Assembly: GCA_016713675.1 (NCBI GenBank)
Contig: JADJOS010000001.1
Coordinates: forward strand, 620,001 to 684,000
Direction of reading: 5' to 3'
Length of the DNA stretch: 64,000 nucleotides
From: Acidobacteriota bacterium
GTDB taxonomy: Bacteria > Acidobacteriota > Blastocatellia > Pyrinomonadales > Pyrinomonadaceae
Shown: piece by piece, positions 9,080-18,610 of the stretch
How the letters are laid out: each line of letters begins with the position of its first letter
Position numbering within the stretch: position 1 is the first letter of the stretch
Notes under the pieces: generated by a model
What the model saw: the letters and a program-made list of their open reading frames with translations, nothing else
The model's database searches: none
Told to the model about the DNA's origin: nothing
Position numbers and translations under genes: made by a program

Positions 9080-9192
9080 CGCCGGAGGTGAACTGAAGGT
9101 CGATCGCGCGCCGTAACGGTCAATCCACCTCCATATCAATCATGAGCGCAAGAGTTGTGCCAGTCGATAGGACCCGTCGGCGGCGTGCTTTT

Positions 9193-9228
9193 GTCGGTGA
9201 CATTCCGGTTCCGGACGCTTATATGCGT
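9193..9228 (+). pseudogene. relic of an FG-GAP protein C-terminus
   Basis: Twelve codons read VGDIPVPDAYMR, matching the GDxPVPNAFVR tail shared by the neighbouring exported proteins, but no upstream repeats are in frame. It is best explained as a decayed copy left by deletion or recombination. Confidence 0.4.
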
Positions 9229-9420
9229 GAGTCAGACGAACCTTGAAGTGCGGAAATACTCGCGCGATCATGTGGGCTTTTTCCGTGGTTTTGAGTCTGT
9301 TTCATTGTTCGTGTCGACCGAACCGATGTTACGGAAACGCAGATCAGAGCGTAGTCGAACACATGTTACGCCACGTGACCGAATTCGGCCGCGTCCGCAT
9401 TTTGTGATCCGTGAAACGCG

Positions 9421-9632
9421 TTTTTGGGGGTGAACCAAACGTGTATTTTTCACCTCACGTTCAAATTGTGGTACGTACCACAATTTTATCAACAAAATTG
9501 ATGAAAATGTCGTAGAAATGCGTTCTGCCACAGTTTTTAAGGGGGCCAGCGACAGTGTTTTAGGGGGCTTGCGACAGTAAAAAACAGGGTCAGCGACAAT
9601 AAAAAGACCCCCAGCGACAATCCGTTTTTGGA
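9421..9632 (-). repeat. inverted repeat element, copy B
   Basis: Reverse-complement copy of 1066-1275. The five repeat units end at 9532, 9554, 9576, 9598 and 9619 on the plus strand, giving spacings of 22, 22, 22 and 21 bp; the single shorter step is one base lost from a T run. A further TGTCGCTGG motif in the opposite orientation lies outside at 9643-9651, mirroring copy A. No matching 5-bp target duplication is visible next to the outermost repeat units of the two copies. Confidence 0.9.
9464..9485. repeat. perfect 22-bp palindrome in copy B
   Basis: Identical in sequence to the palindrome at 1211-1232 (arms AATTGTGGTAC / GTACCACAATT). Confidence 0.92.
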
Positions 9633-9996
9633 CGGATCAGTACTGTCGCTGGCCGCTCCGCAGCGAAGATCGGTGCCATAAGTGTGTTTCGCCTCTCTCC
9701 GACCATTACCACCAAAATAATGAGTTCGACTGTGCCGATGACAATGATGATCATCGGCTCACAGATCTCGGTTTGCCGCATAAAGCAAACTAAAACCCGC
9801 CGTTCGCACCGCCAGCCGACGACGAGACCGGCGGGTCCGACAGATTTGATTGAACGTGATCTTAACGACTGTGAAAGTGAAACGGAATTTCTGAATTTGA
9901 CATGGAAAAACGATTGTCGGATCTTCGTACGCTGCGTTGGTACTATGAGTAACATTCCGAGCGAATCGAAAGAAGGTATGCCTGATCCCGATGATC
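9633..9996. other. no gene recognised between copy B and the FG-GAP relic
   Basis: Frames on both strands (plus 9684-10106, minus 9590-9955) overlap known repeat sequence at one end and show no family features. I see no supported gene here. Confidence 0.5.
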
Positions 9997-10086
9997 TGGT
10001 TCATCCAACGCTCGACCGCCGGGACGCTTATCCAGCAGTTCGGTGCCGCCGGCGATGTTCCGCTGCCGAGCGCGTTTGTGAGGTAG
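9997..10086 (+). pseudogene. orphan C-terminal fragment of an FG-GAP protein
   Basis: Twenty-nine codons plus a stop read WFIQRSTAGTLIQQFGAAGD then VPLPSAFVR, identical to the last 29 residues of the protein ending at 13707; the DNA differs at only a few third-codon positions. Upstream sequence in this frame is unrelated. It is a truncated duplicate of the downstream gene's 3' end. Confidence 0.85.
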
Positions 10087-10485
10087 TCCTGACCCAACCG
10101 GAATAAGGGCGGAAGACGGAGACTTGGGTGTTGATCTCGGAAGTTGACGTGGGCCGCCCTTTCAATGTCGTTTCTGCCATTTAGGCATAACGACACGAAA
10201 TTCGTGTGTTTCCCAGGCGCTACACGAACTCCATTCTTTCTTGCAATTACATTTTTTCTATGCTAAGTAAGTAGCGTTTTAAGGCAAAATTCGATGTGTT
10301 GGATCTAGGTTTGGGGTAAACACTCCCCAATGCCTATTTTTTGCCGATTGGGAGATCGTAGTTTGTTGTGGTCTCAAAGCCTCGTGAGTCCGGCTTTTTA
10401 TCCCTCGATCCGTCGAAATCGCGGGTAAATTTGGACGCAGGCAGAATTTCAGAAAAATCCCTTTTGACTGGAAACAAACAAAAAT
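10087..10485. other. intergenic region without a gene
   Basis: Nearly 400 bp with no convincing reading frame. It contains a 15-bp near-palindrome ACACGAA-A-TTCGTGT at 10193-10207 that could be a protein-binding site for the downstream gene. Confidence 0.4.
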
Positions 10486-13400
10486 ATGATCAAGATGAAT
10501 AGCGTTATGCACGAAGTACGGAACTTGCTGATAATTTGCCTGATCGCGTTGGTTGGGCTCACTACAGCCGCCCTTGGCCAATCGAGAACCTCGAGATCGA
10601 GCCAAAAACAGATACGGACCCAAAAGCAGAAGACACTTGGCGTTCGAAAACAAAGGCAAAGGTCAAAAGCCGGACTGAGCGCAAACTTCCCGCAGCCCAA
10701 ATCGGAGGACGGGATCGAAGGCGACCAGAAGGAACGTGACAACTGGTTCATCGATCAGCGAAAGTATCCGTTCGATAAGCTTCCGGATGAGGCCCGGAGA
10801 CGGGCCTGGCTATCACGCCCCGCAGAAAATTCGATGATGAATGCGACGGCTGCGTCGATCTGGCAATCGATCGGGCCGGCACCGACGACATCGGCGTTTC
10901 CGGCGAACTGGGGCGTCACGAGCGGGCGAATAAACGCCGTCGCGGTTTCGCCGGCTAACGCTCAGATCGTACTGGTCGGCGGAGCTGTCGGCGGTATCTG
11001 GCGATCGACGAACGGCGGAACGACATTTGCTCCGGTCAGCGACACGCAGGTCGATATGGCGGTCGGTGCAATAGCGTTTGCACCCAGCGATGCCAACGTC
11101 GTCTACGCCGCCATGGGCGACTCAAAGAGTGCTTATATGGGAACCGGAGTCCTCAGGTCGGCGGACGCCGGTGCGACATGGACGCGTGTCAGCAACGCGT
11201 CGTTCCCGACTCCGGCGCAGGCCGTCAAGGTCGAGATAGATCCGACAAATCCAAACCGTGTATACGTAGTGCTCCAATCGACATTTGCAAACGGAGGGAA
11301 CGGTGCCGGATTTTTCCTTTCGAATGATGGCGGCGTTTCATGGACCAATACGCTATCGGGTATGGGCACGGACCTCGTCCGGCACCCGACCGAAGCCGCC
11401 ACACTTTTTGCCGCATTTGGCTTTGTAAACCTCCCGAATACCGCGGGCGGCGTTTTTAAATCCATCGACAGCGGAGCGTCCTGGAACCGGATCTATACAT
11501 CACCGATCGAAGCTCAGGTCGTAAAACTGGCGATCGCACCCTCGAACGGCCAGGTGCTCTACGTTCTCGCCGGCGACAACCCGAGGCCGCGGCTCGAGGT
11601 GACGACCAACGGCGGCGGCATGTGGACGAACCGCGGTTCGGCAACGTTCGACGTACGACAATTCGGTTATAACAATTATGTATATGTCAGTCCGGCAGAC
11701 CCGAACACGGTCTATGTCGGTACACGCGACGTGTGGCGGAGTACTGACGGCGGCGTGAATTTCACCAATCTTAACAAGAATTTTCAGAGCCCGACCGACA
11801 ACACATATACTCCGACCCAGTCCAACGCTCATCCCGACCAGCACTCGATGTTTATCAGCCCCGGGGCTCCGAACACGATATACATCGGCAATGACGGCGG
11901 CGTATGGCGCGCGACCGACGGCGGCACTACATTTCAAACGCTTAATGCATCGCTCAATTTGTCGATGTTCGTCGGCCTGTCTCTTCACCCGACCAATGCA
12001 GCAATTTCGTACGGCGGTACGCAGGACAACGGCACACAGAGAAGGACCGGACAATCCACGTGGCAGGAATTTTTTGCCGGCGACGGAGGGCACGCCGTGA
12101 TCGACGCCGTCGATCCGTCGATCGTGTTCGCGTCCTACGTCAACGGATATATGGTCCGCTTTCTGAACAACGGGGATAACTATGACGCTCCGGTCGGCTG
12201 CGAAACATTTGTGACGTGTGCGACATTTAACAACGACCGCGTGGCATTCTACCCGCCGATCACTGGTAACGGTCTTAATTCCAACCTCTATATCGGCACT
12301 TACCGCATTTATATCAGTGCGGATCGCGGTGCGACGTGGACCGCACCCGGCGGAGCTCAGGACCTGACGAACGGCGGAACGGTCTCGGCCATTGGCGTTG
12401 GGCCGGCTAACCCGAGCGTGATCTATTCCGGATCGAGCGACGGCAGGGTCATGGTCAGTACGAATGCCGGCGTGAATTGGAATCCTGCCGGGACCAATAT
12501 CCCTAACCGTTCTGTTACGAGCATCACGGTCAGCAGAACGAATGCAGCGGTGGCATATCTCACGGTCTCGGGGTTTGGTTCGGGGCACGTGTTCAAGACG
12601 ACCAATACCGGCGGAACCTGGACGGATATCAGCACAAACCTGCCGGACGTGCCGGTCAATACGCTGCTTGTCGATCCGCGAAATGCAAACACGCTCTATG
12701 TCGGAACGGACATCGGCATCTTTCGTTCGCTCAATGACGGCGGAGCCTGGTCCGGATTCAACAGCGGCCTGCCGCCCGCGGTCATCACTAAGATCACAGC
12801 TCAGCAGAACGGTCTGATCCAAGCCGCGAGCTATGGGCGGGGTGCTTACCAGTTGGCGGTGACCGGCAGTGCCCCGTTCGATCTGGACGGTGACGGAAAA
12901 ACGGATCTGGCGATCTTTCGCCCCGGCCCGGGCGAATGGTGGTGGCTCAGGAGCAGCAATGGCTCAAACGGAGCGGTCACCTTTGGAGCCGGAAGCGACA
13001 TTCTTACGCCGGCGGATTACACGGGCGACGGCAAGATGGACATCGCTACGTTCAGGCCGTCGACCGGATTCTGGTTCGTGTTGAGGAGCGAGGATTTTTC
13101 GTTCTATGCGTTTCCGTTCGGGGCGAATGGCGATGTGCCGGTGCCGGCGGATTTTGATGGGGATGGGAAGTCGGATCCGGCTGTGTTTCGTGAGAGTTCG
13201 TCGACTTGGTACATTAACAAGTCGTCGGGCGGGACCGATATATTCGGGTTCGGGTCGGCCGGTGATAAGACGGCGGTGGCCGACTATGACGGTGACGGCA
13301 AGGCTGACGTGGCTATTTTCAGGCCGGTCGGTGTGAACGGGGCCGAGTGGTGGGTGCGGCGTTCGTCGACCGCAGTGGTGGCTGCATTGCAGTTCGGTTC

Positions 13401-13707
13401 GTCCACCGACAAGGCCGTTCCCGGCGATTTCACGGGTGACGGCAAGGCTGACATCGCATTCTGGCGGCCTTCGACGGGATTTTGGAATGTGCTGCGGAGC
13501 GAGGACCTCTCGTACTTCGCGTTCCCGTTCGGCACGACCGGTGACGTGCCTGTCGCGGGCGATTACGACGGCGACGGCAAGACGGACGCGGGCGTCTTTC
13601 GGCCTTCGAACTCAACGTGGTTCATCCAACGCTCGACCGCCGGAACGCTGATCCAGCAGTTCGGTGCCGCCGGCGACGTACCGCTGCCGAGCGCGTTTGT
13701 ACGATGA
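10486..13707 (+). CDS. exported sialidase/BNR-like propeller protein with C-terminal FG-GAP-type repeats
   Basis: The N-terminus is a signal peptide (VRNLLIICLIALVGLTTAAL, cleavage after GQ); ATGs at 10486, 10495 and 10507 are possible starts and none has a strong ribosome site. Residues about 140-770 repeat the BNR/VPS10 motif SxDGGxxW (WRSTNGGTTF, LRSADAGATW, LSNDGGVSW, FKSIDSGASW, WRATDGGTTF, ISADRGATW, FKTTNTGGTW), typical of sialidase-fold and photosystem-II-stability-like propellers. Six DxxGDG repeats from residue about 799 form two triplets ending PLPSAFVR. It is probably a secreted or surface protein that binds or processes glycans. Catalytic residues of true sialidases are not evident, so activity is open. 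Confidence 0.87.
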   Translation: MIKMNSVMHEVRNLLIICLIALVGLTTAALGQSRTSRSSQKQIRTQKQKTLGVRKQRQRSKAGLSANFPQPKSEDGIEGDQKERDNWFIDQRKYPFDKLPDEARRRAWLSRPAENSMMNATAASIWQSIGPAPTTSAFPANWGVTSGRINAVAVSPANAQIVLVGGAVGGIWRSTNGGTTFAPVSDTQVDMAVGAIAFAPSDANVVYAAMGDSKSAYMGTGVLRSADAGATWTRVSNASFPTPAQAVKVEIDPTNPNRVYVVLQSTFANGGNGAGFFLSNDGGVSWTNTLSGMGTDLVRHPTEAATLFAAFGFVNLPNTAGGVFKSIDSGASWNRIYTSPIEAQVVKLAIAPSNGQVLYVLAGDNPRPRLEVTTNGGGMWTNRGSATFDVRQFGYNNYVYVSPADPNTVYVGTRDVWRSTDGGVNFTNLNKNFQSPTDNTYTPTQSNAHPDQHSMFISPGAPNTIYIGNDGGVWRATDGGTTFQTLNASLNLSMFVGLSLHPTNAAISYGGTQDNGTQRRTGQSTWQEFFAGDGGHAVIDAVDPSIVFASYVNGYMVRFLNNGDNYDAPVGCETFVTCATFNNDRVAFYPPITGNGLNSNLYIGTYRIYISADRGATWTAPGGAQDLTNGGTVSAIGVGPANPSVIYSGSSDGRVMVSTNAGVNWNPAGTNIPNRSVTSITVSRTNAAVAYLTVSGFGSGHVFKTTNTGGTWTDISTNLPDVPVNTLLVDPRNANTLYVGTDIGIFRSLNDGGAWSGFNSGLPPAVITKITAQQNGLIQAASYGRGAYQLAVTGSAPFDLDGDGKTDLAIFRPGPGEWWWLRSSNGSNGAVTFGAGSDILTPADYTGDGKMDIATFRPSTGFWFVLRSEDFSFYAFPFGANGDVPVPADFDGDGKSDPAVFRESSSTWYINKSSGGTDIFGFGSAGDKTAVADYDGDGKADVAIFRPVGVNGAEWWVRRSSTAVVAALQFGSSTDKAVPGDFTGDGKADIAFWRPSTGFWNVLRSEDLSYFAFPFGTTGDVPVAGDYDGDGKTDAGVFRPSNSTWFIQRSTAGTLIQQFGAAGDVPLPSAFVR

Positions 13708-13812
13708 GTCGGAGTAAAATGCCATTTGTCAGAATTTGATCGTAAGTTTCGGTGCCAATGACTTGGTCAATTGGCAAGAAACTGGTTAAACTGAATCCTA
13801 ATTCGATCTGGT

Positions 13813-13838
13813 CATGCGGCCTTTTTTGGGGCCGCATG
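13813..13838 (+). terminator. GC-rich hairpin after the sialidase-like gene
   Basis: Stem CATGCGGCC / GGCCGCATG with a T-rich loop; there is no T tail after the stem, so termination efficiency is uncertain. Confidence 0.4.
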
Positions 13839-13982
13839 GTCGTTTCACCCGCCAGCCCGAATCAAACTAAGATCACTTTGCGCAACTTCTGACTGGAATT
13901 GGTTTGCAGTCACCGCCGTGATCGTCGAGAAAGTCGACGCACGTACGTTGGATATATTTTTGTAATTTGAGGAGAAAGATCA

Positions 13983-16900
13983 ATGAAAAGCTTTTTGATC
14001 GTGAGAACCCTATTTGCAGCAGTCGCCTTGGCGATCTTTGCTGCCGGAGTTCAGACCACGTTCGCTGTAAATAATGATGTTGAGGGTGTTTGGCGGCAGA
14101 TCGACGCTGCCAAGGTAAGGGCTCGCGGGGAACGCAAGCTCAACCCCGAAAGATTCCAAACATTTAGTCTTGATCAGAGCCGTCTGAAGCGTCTGATGGG
14201 TGAAATGCCGCTCGAATTCACCCAGGATGCTAACGAACGTTCGGTCATTCTTGGAATTCCGATGCCTGACGGTTCGATCTCACGTTTTCGTATCGAGCGA
14301 TCGGCCGTCCTGGCAGACCATCTTGCCGATGCATTCCCATCATGGAAGACATTTCAGGGCTACGGCCTCGATGATGCGTCGGCGACCGGGCGTTTTGACT
14401 GGACGAGCAAAGGATTTCACGGTTACATCTTTACCTCAAAAGGCACCGTATATATCGATCCGTTTCAGGAAAATGACCTGCAAAACTACATCGTTTATTA
14501 CAAGAGCGATTACCCACGGCCGGCTGCGGATGATTTCTCCTGCGGCTTCGACGACAGATTCCGAAAAGAGCTTGGCGTCGCCGATCTGAAATTCGATCTG
14601 CCCGAATCGGCTCCGTCATTTACTAACGGCACCAATATTCGCACATACCGCATTGCCGTTGCCACGACCGGCGAATGGGCCCGCGGAACGACGATGTCGA
14701 CAGATCCGCAAACCGTCAGGACTGCCGCACTTGCCGCTCTAACAACAAGCGTAAATCGCCTCGACGGAATTTATCGCCGCGAACTTTCTGTCACGCTGCA
14801 GCTGGTAAACCCGCCGATCACAAATGACGCGACAAACATCATCTTCGACGACCCTGCGACCGACCCGTATGACAATACGGATGGCATCCCGCAGTTAGGA
14901 ATCAATCAGACGACGATAAATGCTCGTGTCGGGATTCCAAACTATGACGTCGGTCATCTTTACGGTACGGGCGGAGGCGGTGTCGCATCGTCGCCATCGG
15001 TTTGTTCGACGCAAAAGGCCGAGGGCTATTCGGCACGCGCCGGATTCTACGGCGATCCGTTTACCGTTGATTATGCCGCTCACGAACTTGGACACCAGTT
15101 CGGATCCGACCACACGTATAATAATTCCGATCCGGGCGGTGCCTGTACCACCCGCTCTGCGACCGATGCATTCGAGGTCGCCAGCGGTTCGACGATCATG
15201 TCGTACGTCGGCATCTGCAACCAACGAAATCTGCAGCAATATGTAGATACGATCGTGCCGATGTTTCATATCCGAAGCCTGACGACGATGCTCACAAACA
15301 TTCAAACCGGCGACGGCAACACCTGCGGAACGGCAGGTGCAAATGCAAATTCGATCCCGACCGTCAGTGCCGGACCGAGCTTTACAATACCAAGACTGAC
15401 GCCGTTCACACTTACGGCAGCTGGTAATGATGCCGACCCCGCAGATGTACCGAACCTGCTCTATTCGTGGGAACAGTACGATCTGGCACCGTCGGCGAGC
15501 GGACAGCTTGGAACGCCTGCCAATACATACGATGTCGATACGGACGGCGTATTGCGTCCGCTGTTTCGTGCATATTCACCTGTCGCTAGCAACTCGCGAA
15601 CGTTTCCGAGCCTGAATTACATTCTTAACACCGGCACGAATAATCCGGCCGGCACCAACAATCCGCCGCTGACCTACACCGGAACACATCCGACCGGCAC
15701 CACCGGATCGGTCTGCGAACCTATGGTCACCTGCGTTACCGGTGAAAATCTGCCCTCGGTCGCTCGAACGATGAATTTCCGTGTCGCGGTAAGAGACCAA
15801 CGCGGCGGCATCGCCGATTCTGCCACCACGGTCGCGGTCGCCGGTGCAGCCGGGCCTTTCCGTGTAACTTCGCCAAATTCGCTGGGCGATGAGGGTATCG
15901 TTACCAGTTGGCCCGGCGGTTCGACGCAGACCATAACCTGGGATGTCGCCGGTACCGACGCCAACGGCATCAACGCCGCAAACGTCAAGATCTCACTCTC
16001 GACCAATGGCGGACTGTCGTTCCCGATCACGATCTCCGCTTCGACCCCTAATGACGGGACCCAAGCGATAACCGTGCCGAACAATGCGACGACCCAGGCT
16101 CGGATCAAGATCGAGGCGGTCGGAAATATCTTCTTTGACATCAATAACGCCAATTTCACGATCACGGCGAACCCGAACGCCCGCGGCGTCCGCAGCGATT
16201 TCGACGGTGACGGCAAGACCGATCTTTCCGTATTCCGCCCGAGCGATGCGACATGGTATCTGAACCGTTCAACGTCGGGATTTTCGGCAGCCGGATTCGG
16301 ACTCGGAACTGACACGATCGTAACCGGTGATTTTGACGGCGACAGAAAGACCGATCTCTCTGTATTCCGTCCGTCGAATGTCGAGGGAGAGCCTGATTTC
16401 TTTGTTTTCCGCAGTGCAGATTCGACCTTCACGGGCAAGGCCTGGGGCGTAACCGGTGACCTGCCGGTGATCGCGGACTATGATGGAGACGGCAAGGCGG
16501 ATTACGCTGTTTGGCGGCCTGCGACCGGTGATTTCTATGTTCTGCAGTCACTTGCCGAAGGCCTAAAGCACTATCGCTTTGGCCAGACGGGCGACAAACC
16601 GGTCCAAGGCGATTTTGACGGTGACAGTAAGGCGGACTTTGCCGTCTTTAGGCCATCTAATGCGACCTGGTATATTGCCCGCTCGACCGACAACGGCGTG
16701 ACGATCACACCGTGGGGCCTCGCGACAGATATTCCGGTCTTTGCTGATTACGACGGCGACGGAAAAGACGACGTCGCGGTATGGCGTCCGTCTGACGGTT
16801 TCTGGTATGTCCAAAGATCGACGGGCGGTATCAGCTATACTTCGTTTGGGCTAGATGGTGATATACCGGTTCCCGGAGATTACGATGGTGACGGCAAATA

Positions 16901-17018
16901 TGACCAAGCCGTATATCGCGGTGGAACGTGGTACGTAAACAACTCTACTTCGGGGTTCTTCACTGCACCGTTCGGCCTTGCGACCGATATCCCAACGCCG
17001 CGCAGATATCTGCCGTAG
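13983..17018 (+). CDS. exported reprolysin-like zinc metalloprotease with C-terminal FG-GAP-type repeats
   Basis: GAGGAG lies just upstream of the ATG and a signal peptide spans residues 1-30 (IVRTLFAAVALAIFAAG). Residues about 215-440 are a metzincin domain with HELGHQFGSDH near residue 367, matching the HExGHxxGxxH zinc motif, followed by a SxMSY-type Met-turn (GSTIMSYVGIC). Residues about 630-735 resemble an Ig/fibronectin-type domain (ITWDVAGTDANG). From residue about 738 six DxDGDG repeats follow, but without the strict three-repeat order of the neighbours, and the tail is TDIPTPRRYLP. It is expected to be a secreted protease, with a propeptide between the signal and the catalytic domain. 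Confidence 0.92.
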   Translation: MKSFLIVRTLFAAVALAIFAAGVQTTFAVNNDVEGVWRQIDAAKVRARGERKLNPERFQTFSLDQSRLKRLMGEMPLEFTQDANERSVILGIPMPDGSISRFRIERSAVLADHLADAFPSWKTFQGYGLDDASATGRFDWTSKGFHGYIFTSKGTVYIDPFQENDLQNYIVYYKSDYPRPAADDFSCGFDDRFRKELGVADLKFDLPESAPSFTNGTNIRTYRIAVATTGEWARGTTMSTDPQTVRTAALAALTTSVNRLDGIYRRELSVTLQLVNPPITNDATNIIFDDPATDPYDNTDGIPQLGINQTTINARVGIPNYDVGHLYGTGGGGVASSPSVCSTQKAEGYSARAGFYGDPFTVDYAAHELGHQFGSDHTYNNSDPGGACTTRSATDAFEVASGSTIMSYVGICNQRNLQQYVDTIVPMFHIRSLTTMLTNIQTGDGNTCGTAGANANSIPTVSAGPSFTIPRLTPFTLTAAGNDADPADVPNLLYSWEQYDLAPSASGQLGTPANTYDVDTDGVLRPLFRAYSPVASNSRTFPSLNYILNTGTNNPAGTNNPPLTYTGTHPTGTTGSVCEPMVTCVTGENLPSVARTMNFRVAVRDQRGGIADSATTVAVAGAAGPFRVTSPNSLGDEGIVTSWPGGSTQTITWDVAGTDANGINAANVKISLSTNGGLSFPITISASTPNDGTQAITVPNNATTQARIKIEAVGNIFFDINNANFTITANPNARGVRSDFDGDGKTDLSVFRPSDATWYLNRSTSGFSAAGFGLGTDTIVTGDFDGDRKTDLSVFRPSNVEGEPDFFVFRSADSTFTGKAWGVTGDLPVIADYDGDGKADYAVWRPATGDFYVLQSLAEGLKHYRFGQTGDKPVQGDFDGDSKADFAVFRPSNATWYIARSTDNGVTITPWGLATDIPVFADYDGDGKDDVAVWRPSDGFWYVQRSTGGISYTSFGLDGDIPVPGDYDGDGKYDQAVYRGGTWYVNNSTSGFFTAPFGLATDIPTPRRYLP

Positions 17019-17045
17019 TCCGACATTTACTATTGTTTCTTTTGC

Positions 17046-17077
17046 GAGATCGTCCGAAAGGGCGATCTCATTTTTTT
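17046..17077 (+). terminator. rho-independent terminator
   Basis: Ten-base-pair stem GAGATCGTCC / GGGCGATCTC (one G-T), GAAA tetraloop and seven T after the metalloprotease gene. Confidence 0.92.
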
Positions 17078-17166
17078 GCGGAGTATGATTCGGCCAGGTT
17101 ATTTTGACCAGTGACATTTTCGCGGAAGGCAATTAATAATTGTGGAGATAGTTGGTGCTGTCCGTT

Positions 17167-17613
17167 CTACAATCGATAACGACGGTAGATCTCGACACGT
17201 TCCCGAAGCGTGTCGCGGTCGATCCCTTCCGCGATCAACTCGTCCGTCGATCTCGACTCTAAAAGCGTTTTTGGTATGACGGCACACAGTGCGAACGCAT
17301 CGGCCTCGATCTCTTTACGGCTTGATCTTTGAACGCCGTGAAAGCTTGCGGTCGCACCGGAATCAGGCGTGTGGAGGAGAAAATGGCCGAGTTCATGGAA
17401 TAACACGAGCACCCTTTCAGCGCCCGACAGCCGGCTGTCAACTGCAATAAAATCCCGCCCCGATACGCGGTGGTAAAAACCGCCTACGGTCAAAGGCATC
17501 TCTGTTACGCCGATCCGGAACCGTTTGCAGAGTTGGTAGAAATCGTCTTCGGTCAGTGGGCGTTTGTTCCAGCCGGGGCAAAGAGGCGAGATCTTGTCTA
17601 CGACGAATTGCAT
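17167..17613 (-). CDS. ImmA/IrrE-family metallopeptidase
   Basis: The 148-residue protein has the HExxH zinc motif in LFHELGHFLLHT near residue 90 and the family's later EADAFALCAVIP segment. ImmA/IrrE peptidases cleave XRE-type repressors, for example ImmR of ICEBs1 or DdrO in Deinococcus, to switch on mobile-element or stress genes. It sits 45 bp downstream of an XRE repressor gene on the same strand, the usual pairing. The ATG at 17613 has only a weak ribosome site, so translation may depend on the upstream gene. Confidence 0.9.
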   Translation of the reverse strand: MQFVVDKISPLCPGWNKRPLTEDDFYQLCKRFRIGVTEMPLTVGGFYHRVSGRDFIAVDSRLSGAERVLVLFHELGHFLLHTPDSGATASFHGVQRSSRKEIEADAFALCAVIPKTLLESRSTDELIAEGIDRDTLRERVEIYRRYRL

Positions 17614-17658
17614 AACAGAATCACTGTCGATGCACTATTGTATCATTGCTGCGACATC

Positions 17659-18222
17659 TCAGCAAGCTTTGGTTTGCGCCGACCGGTCAAGTACACGCTT
17701 AGCATCTGTAACCGCTGCGATCTTTTCATCATCAGTGAACTTCTCCCAACCGCGAAAAAAAACAATGCCGTAATCGGACGGACATTCGCGGCCCTCAAAT
17801 ATGTGCCACTCGTTCATGATGCGGATCGGGTCATCAAAACGAGAGATCGCTCTCTCGATATCAAAAGCGTCGATCGAACCGAATTCCCGGACGGTGGGGT
17901 GCCCAAGAGCGGCAAGGCGTTTATCGACGATCTCAGTGATCTTGTCCTCGAGAAACCTGCCTAACCCGATCGCGGGCTTTTGATTCCCGTACATCTCACC
18001 CTTGCCGGTCAGCAGCCAGTTGAGCGAAACATTCGTTACGTTTGCGATCTTGATCAATACTTCCGGAGCGGGCAGCCGTCCTTGGTAGTAATTTCGCACC
18101 GTTGCGTGCGGGATGCCTAATCGTCTGGCGACATCTGACATCATCTCGTGCTCAAACGTACGATCAAGCCGACGAACAAAATCGCTGTTGACACCCATGT
18201 CTAAAACGTCTGTTTTCTTCAT
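17659..18222 (-). CDS. XRE-family helix-turn-helix repressor, partner of ImmA
   Basis: Residues about 25-72 form a Cro/CI-type HTH (MSDVARRLGIPHATVRNYYQ, then PAPEVLIKIANVTNVSLNWL). The C-terminal 110 residues are unlike LexA/CI peptidase domains and probably hold the region recognised by the ImmA peptidase encoded just downstream. Together they form a repressor/antirepressor switch. No phage or conjugation genes surround the pair, so it may control a chromosomal response or be left over from an element near the tRNA gene. Confidence 0.85.
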   Translation of the reverse strand: MKKTDVLDMGVNSDFVRRLDRTFEHEMMSDVARRLGIPHATVRNYYQGRLPAPEVLIKIANVTNVSLNWLLTGKGEMYGNQKPAIGLGRFLEDKITEIVDKRLAALGHPTVREFGSIDAFDIERAISRFDDPIRIMNEWHIFEGRECPSDYGIVFFRGWEKFTDDEKIAAVTDAKRVLDRSAQTKAC

Positions 18223-18509
18223 TAATGCAAATGTTACTATACGTTTTCAAGAAATCAAAGCGATCACATCGGTTTTCGCGTGATAATTAGTTGTCTGATC
18301 GACACTGTTCCGTTCCCTAACCTGAGATAAGGAACGTTGCCTATTTTGGTAAGGTCCAGCGAGCCTATCGGCAAACTCATCGACGAATGTTGCGGTCGCG
18401 AAAACAGAAAGCCACCGACACAGCCGTCACGCTGAGTGATCCGGAACTTTCAACGAGAACGGATAGACAAGCGTGTACCGGACCGGTCACTCCCAAGATC
18501 TGTCGTACC
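18223..18509. other. intergenic region between the repressor gene and the tRNA promoter
   Basis: No gene seen. It must contain the minus-strand promoter of the XRE repressor gene close to 18230-18300, where the sequence is AT-rich. Confidence 0.4.
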
Positions 18510-18539
18510 TTGACACAGCACCCAACAAAACCGTATATT
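18510..18539 (+). promoter_or_regulatory. sigma70-type promoter of the tRNA-Thr gene
   Basis: TTGACA at 18510-18515 and TATATT at 18534-18539 with an 18-bp spacer, about 70 bp upstream of the mature tRNA. Confidence 0.7.
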
Positions 18540-18610
18540 CTGTAATTCGGCCTTGCCGAATCGGGCTAGTCAAATTCTCTTTCGTCAGTTGCCCGAACAC
18601 GACAATTCTT

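Noticed and set aside
1066..9632. Composite transposon call
   Set aside because: The two ends are inverted and similar, but there is no transposase gene between or beside them and the bases just outside the outermost units do not form a direct duplication.
9590..10106. Frames of 121 (minus) and 140 (plus) codons
   Set aside because: Both run into the repeat array or the FG-GAP relic in the wrong frame, so they cannot be intact genes.
11500..12822. 440-codon minus-strand frame
   Set aside because: Antisense shadow of the sialidase-like gene; long only because of that gene's codon use, with a basic, low-complexity translation.
17470..17964. 164-codon plus-strand frame
   Set aside because: Antisense to the ImmA and XRE genes, which have clear motifs.
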